64,000 nucleotides of DNA from CAZPRY01 sp964589175 (GTDB lineage Bacteria; Fidelibacterota; UBA2242). The notes below the pieces were generated by a model. The model did no database searches. It saw only the letters and a list, made by a program, of their open reading frames with translations, and was not told where the DNA came from. This document shows positions 42,611 to 51,520 of the stretch, one piece after another. The first letter of the stretch is position 1. Every line of letters begins with the position of its first letter. The stretch spans positions 79,921 to 143,920 of the forward strand of contig CAZPRY010000006.1 of the NCBI GenBank assembly GCA_964589175.1. The letters are read 5' to 3'. The translations under genes and the position numbers were made by a program.

Positions 42611-44137
42611 ATGAAACCGAACCTGAAGCAAGCCATACTGAACCATGTAAAAACCAACTTGCACTTTGAAATCTATCCGCAATCGATCAACGAAACGGAG
42701 GCCGCCGTCTTCTGCATAGCTCGCCGGGAAACCGCAAAGGCACTATTCGTCGCCAGTGCCCCGGAAAGCACGGAGCCCCTGGAGGAGTTTCAAGGGGAAT
42801 TTATAGATGTTCCGGATGCCCTCTTCCATCTAAAAAAATGCCCGCTGCAGCATGAAAATGCTAGAGCGATTCAGCAGTTGTTTCCCTTCACGCAGCCGCA
42901 ATTGCTAGGCACACAAAACTCATTCGGTTTCGGAGACCGGCTGGGACTCGCCAATCCCGCCCATCTGCGCGCGCTGGAAGGCAGCGACTTCAAGCCGATC
43001 GTGGCCCAGCAATCGATCCGCGAGCTGGAACGCACGCAGCGCACACCCGAAGAGGTCATGGACGCCGCCGTCTGGGCCGTTTTCCAGGAAGGCTACAAAT
43101 CCGGCTTCGGGGCGGACGCCGATCACCTGAAAAAGCCGGAAGATATCGATCTGATGGTGCGGGCCGGTTTTTGTTTCTTCACCATCGATCCCAGCGACTT
43201 CATCCATAACGAGGTCGACAGCATGACCAAACCGAAATTGCTTGATCATATCCAAAAACTCGACTGGGAGCTATTGCAGGATACTCCGCAGGCGATTTTA
43301 CAGCGTTACGACACCCGGGAATTTAAAATTTCCGATAAACTCACTCTCCGCCCGGCGCACATCGAAGTCCTGCGCTCGATTGCCAAATACGGCGGTGCAC
43401 TCGGTCATATCAAAAACATGGGCGATCATCTGAAAACGGCACATCCCGACTTCCCTGCTGAAGTGGAATGCTCCATCGATGAAACGGATTCGGTCACTTC
43501 GCCCTTCGACCACTTTTTTATCGTCAACGAGCTGCGGCGCCTGAAGGTAGAGTTCGTCAGCCTGGCGCCACGCTTCATCGGCGCCTTCGAAAAAGGCATC
43601 GACTATAAGGGCGACATCAATCTGTTCCGGGAAGAGTTCATCAAGCACCAGCAGATTGTAGCCTATTTCGGGAATTATAAAATCAGCCTGCATTCCGGCA
43701 GCGATAAATTCCGTGTGTACAAGACCATCGGCAAGATCGGAACAGTCCCGGTGCACGTCAAAACAGCCGGAACGAGCTATCTGGAAGCCCTCAAGGTCAT
43801 TGCGATCGTGGAACCCGATTTCTTCCGCGAAATACTCGACTTTTCGCGCGACTGCTATGAAGATCAGAAACGCAGCTACCATGTTTCAGCCGATCTCGGG
43901 CGGGTCCGGCCGGCTGCGCAATACAGCAACCGTGAACTGACACAATTATTTCATCAGGACGATGCCCGGCAGGTGCTGCATGTCTCTTTCGGAAAGGTCC
44001 TGACGTATACAGATGCGGACGGCAATTACAATTTCCGAGACCGGATTTTGGATTGTTTGCGGGCAAATGAAGCGCTGCATTACCAACTGCTGGTCGAACA
44101 TTTTCAGAAGCATCTGCAGGAATTCAAATCGACCTGA
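42611..44137 (+). CDS. uxaE: Tagaturonate epimerase
   Basis: 508 residues of the UxaE family, first known from Thermotoga. Visible blocks: SFGFGDRLGLANPAHLRALE, PIVAQQSIRELERTQRTPEE, SGFGADADHLKKPEDI with likely metal-binding residues, FFTIDPSDFIHNEVD, and YKISLHSGSDKFRVYKTIGK. It converts tagaturonate to fructuronate, joining UxaC to the mannonate reductase so that galacturonate and glucuronate share one route. It is the last gene of the lacI-uxaC-TRAP operon, which places it in galacturonate use. Confidence 0.92.
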   Translation: MKPNLKQAILNHVKTNLHFEIYPQSINETEAAVFCIARRETAKALFVASAPESTEPLEEFQGEFIDVPDALFHLKKCPLQHENARAIQQLFPFTQPQLLGTQNSFGFGDRLGLANPAHLRALEGSDFKPIVAQQSIRELERTQRTPEEVMDAAVWAVFQEGYKSGFGADADHLKKPEDIDLMVRAGFCFFTIDPSDFIHNEVDSMTKPKLLDHIQKLDWELLQDTPQAILQRYDTREFKISDKLTLRPAHIEVLRSIAKYGGALGHIKNMGDHLKTAHPDFPAEVECSIDETDSVTSPFDHFFIVNELRRLKVEFVSLAPRFIGAFEKGIDYKGDINLFREEFIKHQQIVAYFGNYKISLHSGSDKFRVYKTIGKIGTVPVHVKTAGTSYLEALKVIAIVEPDFFREILDFSRDCYEDQKRSYHVSADLGRVRPAAQYSNRELTQLFHQDDARQVLHVSFGKVLTYTDADGNYNFRDRILDCLRANEALHYQLLVEHFQKHLQEFKST

Positions 44138-44200
44138 ACAAGCGCTTGCCCGGAAATGCGATTTGAAAACGCACGAACCTGATCGGCAGATCGATTCGAT

Positions 44201-45460
44201 CTACTCGACGGTCACTTCCAGCGGGCTGTTCAATTTTAATACGGTGTCGTCGAGGTAGCGGGCGAATTCATTTTCCGATTGAATGCCCGCGGGTTCCTTT
44301 TCCCAAACTGCCAGGAAGTAATAACTTACCAGCCCGTTTTGCGGGGCAAGCACCACCACATAACTGTTCTCATCTTCACGAATTTCCAGCAGCGCCTGGC
44401 GTTGAAAGAGAATCGCCATTCCCAATTTATCGCCTGCCAGGCTCTGGCTGCCGTAGCTGCCAAAATACATCCAATCCTGATTTTGATCGGTCGAACTGAA
44501 GAGACTGACGCTTTCCGCTTTGACGATTCCCGTGCATACATTCGGCGGATTGCCCGCGACACGGACTGTATGCTCGGTCAGCCGGCTGCCGGCCAGGATT
44601 GAAAGATCAGAGACCAGGTCGTAGGTCCCGGATCCAACCTTCCACCCGAAATAGCGCGTAATGATCTGGGACCAGAGCGGGCCGTCGGTCCTGATTTCAC
44701 AAGTGACGCTGTCGGTCACGGAAACTCGTTCAGCCTTGTCATCCACCCACATGCCGATCGAGCCGAGGCCCAATGCCTCGCCGACTTTCAAAATGTCCAT
44801 GCCCCAGTCACTCATTTCATGGTACGATTCAAAGCCATCCAGACCGACATCCTGCAAGACCATATCCGGAATCTTCTTACCATAGACATCGATCGCATTG
44901 CGCCAGTCCAGATAAAAGCGGTAGCCGACCTTATCCGATTCCCAGCCGGGTCCCTCGTAACGGATAAACTCCGAATGATCGGTATGTTCGGTGGGAACTC
45001 TCAGGTACCGGACATTTTTAAACTCGCCGCCTTCGTATTTGCGGTTCACAAAACGGCCGTCGAACTTGCAGGATAATTCCGCCTGCGTGCGCTTCGGATA
45101 CTCACGGTTTACAATCCCGGTTTTCGCATAGCGGATTGTAAAGCCCCTTTCCTGGTGAGGCCGGAAATCTGCCGCGAATAGAATTCGGTCACTTTCGGGA
45201 GCGGCCTGGCTAGCCAGCTCCGTTCCGTCCGAGAGGACGATGCAGGCGGCGGGATTGAATTCGGGGTAGCACGCCTTGATCGCAGCAATGCTCAAGACCA
45301 CCGTCTCGTCCATCCGGTCGAGCGCGGTATGGTTCTTTATGCTGATTTTAAAAGCCTCCGGAAAATTGATTTTCAGCTGGCCATCCACCTTATCGGAACA
45401 GCCGTAGAAAGCGCTAAAAACCAATATTCCAAGCAGGCTGAATCCTTTTTTCCAGATCAT
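44201..45460 (-). CDS. DUF4861 family lipoprotein
   Basis: 419 residues from ATG 45460 (MIWKKGFSLLGILVFSAFYG then Cys21), a likely lipoprotein signal. The DUF4861 pattern is seen in VGYRFYLDWRNAIDVYGKKI, YHEMSDWGMDILKVGEALGL and GSIGMWVDDKAERVSVTDSV. The family has no proven activity, but it is frequent in pectin and other uronate polysaccharide loci of FCB bacteria, often beside GH28 and GH105 as here. The same frame is open for 84 more codons upstream to 45712, but that part lacks a signal and looks uncoded. Surface or periplasmic location is inferred. Confidence 0.85.
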   Translation of the reverse strand: MIWKKGFSLLGILVFSAFYGCSDKVDGQLKINFPEAFKISIKNHTALDRMDETVVLSIAAIKACYPEFNPAACIVLSDGTELASQAAPESDRILFAADFRPHQERGFTIRYAKTGIVNREYPKRTQAELSCKFDGRFVNRKYEGGEFKNVRYLRVPTEHTDHSEFIRYEGPGWESDKVGYRFYLDWRNAIDVYGKKIPDMVLQDVGLDGFESYHEMSDWGMDILKVGEALGLGSIGMWVDDKAERVSVTDSVTCEIRTDGPLWSQIITRYFGWKVGSGTYDLVSDLSILAGSRLTEHTVRVAGNPPNVCTGIVKAESVSLFSSTDQNQDWMYFGSYGSQSLAGDKLGMAILFQRQALLEIREDENSYVVVLAPQNGLVSYYFLAVWEKEPAGIQSENEFARYLDDTVLKLNSPLEVTVE

Positions 45461-45708
45461 AATCGTACTCCCGATTTTACCGTTTATTCTTGTCCATGCT
45501 TCGATTGTGGTTGCGGACACCAAAAAAGCCGGATTCCGGCCACCGGGCGACGTAGCGACGCCAGCGACCTGCCGATGCAGAGTCCCGGCCAAGATACGCT
45601 TAAATCCGGCTCTTACGGTGTCATGTATGGGATGAGAAGGAAGTAATGAGTTCTGTTTCGGGGCGTCATCCAGGGAAACTTTGTGAATGATCCCGCGAGT
45701 TGCTCCGT
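45461..45708. other. Intergenic element between GH28 and DUF4861 genes
   Basis: 248 bases that separate two genes in an otherwise tight run. It holds a minus-strand terminator-like hairpin (45522-45540), three GCGAC repeats at 45546-45567 and, next to the DUF4861 start, TTTTACCGTTTA (45475-45486), which matches the reverse complement of the lacI tandem operator at 10 of 12 positions. The DUF4861 frame stays open across the whole stretch. Confidence 0.45.
45522..45540 (-). terminator. Intrinsic terminator candidate after the GH28 gene
   Basis: Read on the minus strand, GCCGGAATCCGGC is followed directly by TTTTTT. The stem has four to six G-C-rich pairs. It is about 170 bases after the GH28 stop and before the DUF4861 start, so the latter may have its own promoter. 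Confidence 0.55.
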
Positions 45709-47115
45709 TCATTGCAATTTACCATTAATATAAACTTTTTTCAGACGAAGTCCGACGACGTGGTTGATGATATTCTTCTGCGCGACACCCTCGAACCGGC
45801 AATCTTCCAGATTCACGTTTGAAATCGGCGAGCGCGCGTAGCCGTCTAAAATTAAAGCATAACAACTCTCCCGGCTGGTGACGTTTTGGACATAGACGTT
45901 GCGGACCACGGGTGTATGCTCTCCGACGTCGCCTTCGGCATAGTTGAAATAGATGCGGATCACGGCGTCGCTGACTTTACCGACGGTGACATTGCGCATA
46001 TAGATATTCTCCACAATCCCGCCGCGTAACGAATTGGTTTTGATGCGCAGGGCCCGCTCCAGATTGGGGCTGTCCATAATACAGTCCTCGGCGAATACAT
46101 TGCGGCAATTGCCCGACATTTCACTGCCGATGACGACACCGCCGTGCCCGTCACGCATTTTGCATTCCTGGATGATGATGTTTTCACTGGGAATGCTGAT
46201 CCTGCGCCCGTCACCGTTGCGGCCCGATTTGATCGCGATACAATCATCGCCCGTATCGAACAGACAACCTTTGATTAAAACGTTCCGGCTGCTTTCCGGG
46301 TTACAGCCGTCGTTATTGGGACCGTGGCTGGTCACCGTAATATCCCGCACGGTCACGTTTTCGCACAGAACAGGATGAACTTCCCACATCGGGGAGCGTC
46401 GAATCGTGACGCCCTCCACCAGAATGTTATTGGATCTATAAAACTGGACAAAATTTACTCGCAAAAAATGGCCTTCTCCGAACACGCGATCTTCGATCGG
46501 AATTCCCTGATCGGACATCAGCATCAATTCATCGCGATCCTTCCCCTGCTGCGGCTGCCCGGCCTGCCAACCGTCTTTGGAATCGCCGGTCCACGGCCAC
46601 CAGTTGCTGCTGTCCGCCTGGCCGTCCAGCGTGCCCTTGCCTGTTACGGCGATATTTTCCTGTTCGAAAGCATAAATAAATGGTGAATAATTCAGACATT
46701 CAACGCCCTCGAAGCGCGTATAGACCACCGGGAGATATTTTGCGACATCCCGGCTGAACAGAAGGGTGGCATTCTCGGAGATATGTAAATTCACATTGCT
46801 CTTCAAATGAATTGCGCCAGTCATAAAAACACCTTCCGGCACCAGCACCCGTCCGCCGCCGGCCGCGTGACAGGCCGCGATTGCCTTTCGAATTGCCTCA
46901 CTGCAGTCGCTGCGGCCGTCTCCTACGGCTCCATAGTCCGTTATCATAAAATCCCTATCCGGAAAAATCGGAGGAATAATCTGACTCAGAATTGACGGGA
47001 CCTGATCCCAGCCCGCTTCTGCAAGCGTGGTGGGCCCACATGCAACGGTAAAGCCGAACAGCAGACACAGAGCAGGAAACCAGTATCGATAAGTTATTCG
47101 AAGGTCGTTTCGCAT
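45709..47115 (-). CDS. GH28 polygalacturonase
   Basis: 468 residues with a hydrophobic leader ending near Cys26 (secreted or lipid-anchored). The right-handed beta-helix of GH28 carries the catalytic aspartates: D269 in NNDGCNP, D290 and D291 in DTGDDCIAIKSG, the histidine in GHGG (323-326) and the RIKT substrate-binding motif near 367. The front domain MITDYGAVGDGRSDCSEAIR is the usual GH28 N-terminus. It hydrolyses galacturonan or rhamnogalacturonan linkages. It lies 31 bases after the GH105 gene in the same run. Confidence 0.95.
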   Translation of the reverse strand: MRNDLRITYRYWFPALCLLFGFTVACGPTTLAEAGWDQVPSILSQIIPPIFPDRDFMITDYGAVGDGRSDCSEAIRKAIAACHAAGGGRVLVPEGVFMTGAIHLKSNVNLHISENATLLFSRDVAKYLPVVYTRFEGVECLNYSPFIYAFEQENIAVTGKGTLDGQADSSNWWPWTGDSKDGWQAGQPQQGKDRDELMLMSDQGIPIEDRVFGEGHFLRVNFVQFYRSNNILVEGVTIRRSPMWEVHPVLCENVTVRDITVTSHGPNNDGCNPESSRNVLIKGCLFDTGDDCIAIKSGRNGDGRRISIPSENIIIQECKMRDGHGGVVIGSEMSGNCRNVFAEDCIMDSPNLERALRIKTNSLRGGIVENIYMRNVTVGKVSDAVIRIYFNYAEGDVGEHTPVVRNVYVQNVTSRESCYALILDGYARSPISNVNLEDCRFEGVAQKNIINHVVGLRLKKVYINGKLQ

Positions 47116-47146
47116 GATAATTTCGGTTTTCTATAATCGTAATAAG

Positions 47147-48373
47147 CTAATGATTCGGTTTTTCCAACGATTCAAATTCAAGGCTGGCCAGGATAAACGG
47201 GCCCACGGCTTTGGGGTCGTTGCTCCGGATTTCTTCGTGAATATAGTATTCATAGGATCCATTGCGATAGGGATCGCCGCCCAAACCGGCAACAGCGCAG
47301 GTCTGGTGAATATTAACCAGCCCATCGGCCTCCACTTCGATAAAAGTCGCAAGAATCCCATCGTATCCTTTTTGCGCAATCGCCCTGAACTGCGCTTCCA
47401 GGTAGCCGTGTTTCACGCCTTTGATCAGGGCATAGACAAACATGCACGAGGCCGAGGACTCCAGGTAATTGCCTTCCCGGCTGCCCTGGTCGAGCACCTG
47501 GTACCAGAGCCCGGTTTCTTGATCCTGAACGGCGGCGATCGCCTGCGCCAGGCGCTGAAAAACGGCGATGATTTCCGGCCGCCGGGGATGATCGGCTGGT
47601 AAATAGTCCAGTACATCGACAATCGCCATGGCGTACCAGCCCAGGCCGCGGCCCCAGAAATTAGGCGATAGCCCCGTCTCCGGATCGGCCCAGCGCTGCG
47701 CCCGGCTCTCGTCCCATCCATGGTAGAGCAAACCGGTCTTCTCATCGCGGGCGTGCTTCTCCATGACAATGATCTGATTGGCGACATCATCAAAGAGTTC
47801 CGCTTCGTGATAGGTTTGGGCATACTCGGCCAAAAAGGGTGAAGCCATGTAGATGCCGTCCAGCCACATCTGCTGCGGGTAGATTTCCTTATGCCAGAAA
47901 CCGCCATCGCTGACCCGCGGATGCGTCGCCATCTGTGACCGCAGAAGCCGAAGCGCCTTTTCGTATTTGGCCTTGCCGGTTTCCCGGTAAAGTCGGAAAA
48001 GAACTTTGCCCGGATTGATCCGATCGATATTGTAGTCGCTTAAGCGATACATTAGAATATCGCCATCATCGGTGATAAAATGATCGTAATAAGATTCGAC
48101 ATATCGAAAAAAACTGCTGTCACCCGTGACCAACCAGACTTCCTGAATAGCCTTTAAAACCAGGCCGTAGGTATATTCCCATTTCGGCTTCTTGGGGGCT
48201 TCCAGCGTCCAGGGCTCGGGGTGGCGCTGCATGACCGATGCGGCCATGCGGACCGACCAGGGCGCCGCCTCACGGGCCGTCGGCGAGGATTCGCACATCG
48301 CCGCTGCGATGAAAACCACGGACAGAATTAAGGCGCGATACCATTTTGAATTTCCCTGATGCGTTCTGCTCAT
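47147..48373 (-). CDS. GH105 unsaturated rhamnogalacturonyl hydrolase
   Basis: 408 residues from ATG 48373 with an N-terminal export segment (YRALILSVVFIAAAMCES). The alpha-barrel of GH105 is recognised by WEYTYGLVLKAIQEVWLVTG, QMWLDGIYMASPFLAEYA, SPNFWGRGLGWYAMAIVDVL and the C-terminal SYEYYIHEEIRSNDPKAVGP. The family releases 4,5-unsaturated galacturonate from oligosaccharides cut by pectate lyases, giving the substrate that KduI then isomerises. The frame upstream to 48439 is not needed. Confidence 0.95.
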   Translation of the reverse strand: MSRTHQGNSKWYRALILSVVFIAAAMCESSPTAREAAPWSVRMAASVMQRHPEPWTLEAPKKPKWEYTYGLVLKAIQEVWLVTGDSSFFRYVESYYDHFITDDGDILMYRLSDYNIDRINPGKVLFRLYRETGKAKYEKALRLLRSQMATHPRVSDGGFWHKEIYPQQMWLDGIYMASPFLAEYAQTYHEAELFDDVANQIIVMEKHARDEKTGLLYHGWDESRAQRWADPETGLSPNFWGRGLGWYAMAIVDVLDYLPADHPRRPEIIAVFQRLAQAIAAVQDQETGLWYQVLDQGSREGNYLESSASCMFVYALIKGVKHGYLEAQFRAIAQKGYDGILATFIEVEADGLVNIHQTCAVAGLGGDPYRNGSYEYYIHEEIRSNDPKAVGPFILASLEFESLEKPNH

Positions 48374-48407
48374 CGGTTCTCTGCTCCGGCATTTAAGGAT
48401 GAAAGCA

Positions 48408-48429
48408 GGGAGGGCTACATCGCCCTCCC
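48408..48429 (-). terminator. Stem-loop after the beta-helix gene
   Basis: An 8-bp perfect stem (48408-48415 with 48422-48429) and a six-base loop, 42 bases after the stop of the beta-helix gene on the minus strand. The T-run behind it is poor (TGCTTTCATCC), so partial read-through into GH105 is likely. Confidence 0.5.
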
Positions 48430-48470
48430 CGCGTTTCATATATATCGAAATTTACAAAAACTCGCAAGGG

Positions 48471-51395
48471 TTACTTTAACAGCAACATCTTCTTCATACT
48501 TACATTTTCACCCGATTGCAGGCGGTAAAAATAGACCCCGTTGGCCAAATCCGACGCGTCAAAATGAATCTCATGACGCCCTGTGTTCAGATTTTTGGCT
48601 ACGGGTGTGGCAACCACCTGTCCGAGCATATTGTAAATAACCAGGGTCGTAAAGCCCGATTTTTCCAGATCAAACATAATCCTGGTTGTCGGGTTGAATG
48701 GATTCGGATAATTCTGAGCCAGGCGGAAAGATTTAACCGTCACGGCTTCCGGATCGTTCGCGACGATGGCCGTTACCCATCTCGGATCGCCGACCGGCTT
48801 GCCGTCGGTTCCCCCCGTATAGGCTCCCAGTGTAGTGGCATATGAACAGTCGAAAGTCTGATCGAAATACTGCCAGTTGCGGCGGTCGTAGTCGTCGGTC
48901 GCCCGGTTAAAATTGGTGGTCACCTTGGTCTTGTTGCCGCCCAGCGGTGAGCGGTACCATTCTGCCATCGCAACCATCGGTTCCGGCCGGTCCGTCACTT
49001 CAATGGCCTCTTTCACAAAAGCCTCCACACCGGCTTTCCCGGCGATATGATCGGTCAGCGGGTCGCCTTCGCCTTTGAAGCCGCCGTCCGTGGTCATCAC
49101 GCCGTCATAAAAAGCCTGAACCGCCGGAGATACGCCGTAGTAATTACTCTTGATATCCCAGCTGGTGGAATCGTTGATTACCGAGGAAATCCAGGTCATC
49201 TTCGCCAGACCGAATTCATCAAGTTCCTCACATTCGTCGAATTCCGACTGCCGAACGGCGTCGGTATCCTGGCCGGCTACGAAAGTGTCCAGGAAAAGGT
49301 TGTTCGTAATTTGAACTTTCTCTCCGACCCAACCCAGCGCCAGTGTGCCGTGATAGGACATTCCATTCACGAGCGTGTTATGATCGAAAATCAGGTTCTC
49401 GATTGCAGCTGTACTCGACCGGTGCCGGATGATGCGGTCCTGGAAGTTCACAAAGGTATTGTTGATGAAAATGGCCGAGTCGCAGGAGGTATTCCGAAAG
49501 TCGACACCCTTCCCGGCGCCGAAATTGGAACGGCCCAGATCGCCCATATTGGCCATCATGGTGTTGGTGATTTTAACAATGCGGGCAGCGCTCTCGGTCC
49601 GCACAAACTGACCGCGACATTGGGTGAACAGGCACCCGTCGATCACGATGTCATAGCCGGCCGCATCGGTTCGAACAACCGAATTGCCGATCGTGGCCAC
49701 ACCTTCGGGATCGGCTTCCAGGAATCCGACGATGATCAGGTCTTTCAAACAGATATCGCCCTTGATACGGAACAGGTCGCCGGGATCACTACCGGAAACC
49801 GGATTCACAACCGCATAGATTACCGGGCGGGTGCCGGCACCATCCTGGGCCTTGATTTTAAGCGGCCACTCATCGTTGCGGATGGAAGTATTGACAAAAT
49901 AGATACCGTCACGCGCCAGAACATAGACGCGATTCGGGGCAGTCCGCTCGCCGGTCGCCGTGGTATCCCCGGCAATCACAGTATTCAATAAATCATCCGC
50001 CGAAGCGGCGCCCGGAACGAAAAGTTCTTCTTCCGGGGCAACGTACGGAGTGGCGTCCGGAAACCAGTTCAGATCGCCAGCCGGCAGACCGTCCGTACCG
50101 CCGATATACGCCCCCAGCGTGGTGGCATAGGAGCAGTCGAAGGTCTCGTTGAAATACTGATAATTGCGGCGGTCGTAATCGTCGGTCGCCCGGTTGAAAT
50201 TGGTGGTTACCTTGGTCTTGTTGCCGCCCAGCGGGGAGCGGTACCATTCCGCCATCGCGACCATCGGTTCCGGCCGAGCCGTCACTTCAATCGCCTCTTT
50301 GATGAAAGCTTTCACTCCCGGCTTTCCGGCGATATGATCGGTCAGCGGATCGCCTTCGCCTTTGAAGCCGCCGTCCGTGGCCATTACGCCGTCATAAAAA
50401 GTCTGAACGGCCGCAGAAACACCGTAATAATTCGCCTTAACCGTCCAGGTGGTGGAATCGTTGACTACCGAGGAAATCCAAGTCATCTTCGCCAGACCGA
50501 ATTCATCCAGTTCCTCACATTCGTCGAATTCCGATTGCCGCACGGCATCGGTATCCTGGCCGGCTACGAAAGTATCCAGAAAGAGATTGTTGGTAATCTG
50601 AACCTTTCCGCCAACCCAGCCCAGCGCCAGCGTACCATGATAGGACATGCCGTTTACCAGCGTGTTGTGATCGAAAATCAGATTCTCGATCGCAGCCGTG
50701 CTCGACCGGTGCCGGATAATGCGATCCTGGAAGTTCACAAAAGTATTGTTGACGAAAATCGCCGAGTCGCAGGAGGTATTCCGAAAGTCGACACCCTTCC
50801 CGGCGCCGAAATTGGAACGGCCCAGATCACCCATATTGGCCATCACGGTGTTGGTGATTTTAACGATGCGGGCGGCGCTCTCGGTCCGCACGAACTGACC
50901 ACGACACTGGGTGAACAGGCACCCATTGATCACAATGTCATAGCCGGCTGCGTCGGTGCGCACTACCGAGTTGCCGATGGTCGCCACACCTTCGGGATCG
51001 GATTCCAGAAATCCGACGATGATCAGATCCTTCAAATTGATATTGCCCTTGATACGGAACAGATCGCCGGGATCACTGCCGGATACCGGATTCACGACGG
51101 CATAGATCACCGGACGGGTACCGGCACCATCCTGGGCCTTGATATTGAGCGGCCATTCGTCATTGCGAATGGAAGTGTTGACAAAGTAGATGCCGCTGCG
51201 CTCGAGTACATAGACACGGTCCGGGGCATTTCTTTCGCCGGTGGCTGTCGTATCCCCGGCAATCACATTGTTTAATAAATCATCCGCCGACGTGGCGCCC
51301 GGAACGAAAAGCTCTTGTCCCCATGCAAGCCCGGAAATCAGCAGGCAGAGAGCAAGAACGGTCAGCATTTTTACCCCACTAAATTTTCCCATCAT
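48471..51395 (-). CDS. Secreted tandem beta-helix protein with type IX sorting domain
   Basis: 974 residues from ATG 51395 (or 51392; AGGAG just upstream). A signal peptide (MLTVLALCLLISGLAWGQE) is followed by two nearly identical units of 429 residues. Each opens with ADDLLN and VIAGDTTATGER, then FLESDPEGVATIGNSVVRTD and NTTFVNFQDRIIRHRSSTAA-like rungs (NNTFVNFQDRIIRHRSS) of a right-handed beta-helix, as in DUF4957/DUF5123-type or polysaccharide-lyase-like proteins. The last 85 residues are a C-terminal sorting domain (LAQNYPNPFNPTTRIMFDL to YFYRLQSGENVSMKKMLLLK). Probably surface-exposed and pectin-binding or -cutting; no catalytic set is certain. It follows the TonB receptor gene. Confidence 0.85.
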   Translation of the reverse strand: MMGKFSGVKMLTVLALCLLISGLAWGQELFVPGATSADDLLNNVIAGDTTATGERNAPDRVYVLERSGIYFVNTSIRNDEWPLNIKAQDGAGTRPVIYAVVNPVSGSDPGDLFRIKGNINLKDLIIVGFLESDPEGVATIGNSVVRTDAAGYDIVINGCLFTQCRGQFVRTESAARIVKITNTVMANMGDLGRSNFGAGKGVDFRNTSCDSAIFVNNTFVNFQDRIIRHRSSTAAIENLIFDHNTLVNGMSYHGTLALGWVGGKVQITNNLFLDTFVAGQDTDAVRQSEFDECEELDEFGLAKMTWISSVVNDSTTWTVKANYYGVSAAVQTFYDGVMATDGGFKGEGDPLTDHIAGKPGVKAFIKEAIEVTARPEPMVAMAEWYRSPLGGNKTKVTTNFNRATDDYDRRNYQYFNETFDCSYATTLGAYIGGTDGLPAGDLNWFPDATPYVAPEEELFVPGAASADDLLNTVIAGDTTATGERTAPNRVYVLARDGIYFVNTSIRNDEWPLKIKAQDGAGTRPVIYAVVNPVSGSDPGDLFRIKGDICLKDLIIVGFLEADPEGVATIGNSVVRTDAAGYDIVIDGCLFTQCRGQFVRTESAARIVKITNTMMANMGDLGRSNFGAGKGVDFRNTSCDSAIFINNTFVNFQDRIIRHRSSTAAIENLIFDHNTLVNGMSYHGTLALGWVGEKVQITNNLFLDTFVAGQDTDAVRQSEFDECEELDEFGLAKMTWISSVINDSTSWDIKSNYYGVSPAVQAFYDGVMTTDGGFKGEGDPLTDHIAGKAGVEAFVKEAIEVTDRPEPMVAMAEWYRSPLGGNKTKVTTNFNRATDDYDRRNWQYFDQTFDCSYATTLGAYTGGTDGKPVGDPRWVTAIVANDPEAVTVKSFRLAQNYPNPFNPTTRIMFDLEKSGFTTLVIYNMLGQVVATPVAKNLNTGRHEIHFDASDLANGVYFYRLQSGENVSMKKMLLLK
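48740..50026 (-). repeat. Tandem gene-internal repeat, copy B
   Basis: Second 1287-bp unit, next to the sorting domain. Differences from copy A are scattered and largely synonymous, with a few substitutions such as NIKAQD/KIKAQD and FLESDPEG/FLEADPEG. Boundaries are approximate. Confidence 0.85.
50027..51313 (-). repeat. Tandem gene-internal repeat, copy A
   Basis: First of two 1287-bp units inside the beta-helix gene. Landmarks shared by both copies are offset by exactly 1287 bases (for example GGAACGAAAA at 51301 and 50014, GATATGA at 50331 and 49044), so the unit is in frame, 429 codons. Boundaries are approximate. Confidence 0.85.
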
Positions 51396-51520
51396 ATTCT
51401 CCTTTTCGTTGATCCGTTTAAATTTTTCCTCAAACTCACAAAACGTTAACATCTGTTTTTCGGCTATCCTCCTTTTCTTGCTGATTCAGGATTATGATAT
51501 GGTATCGCTCTATTTTATGT

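Noticed and set aside
49047..51275. Two paralogous plus-strand frames of about 313 codons
   Set aside because: They are antisense to the duplicated beta-helix units and mirror each other only because the DNA is duplicated.
48740..51313. CRISPR or satellite-type array
   Set aside because: The long repeat is a two-copy in-frame coding duplication; there are no short spaced repeats.
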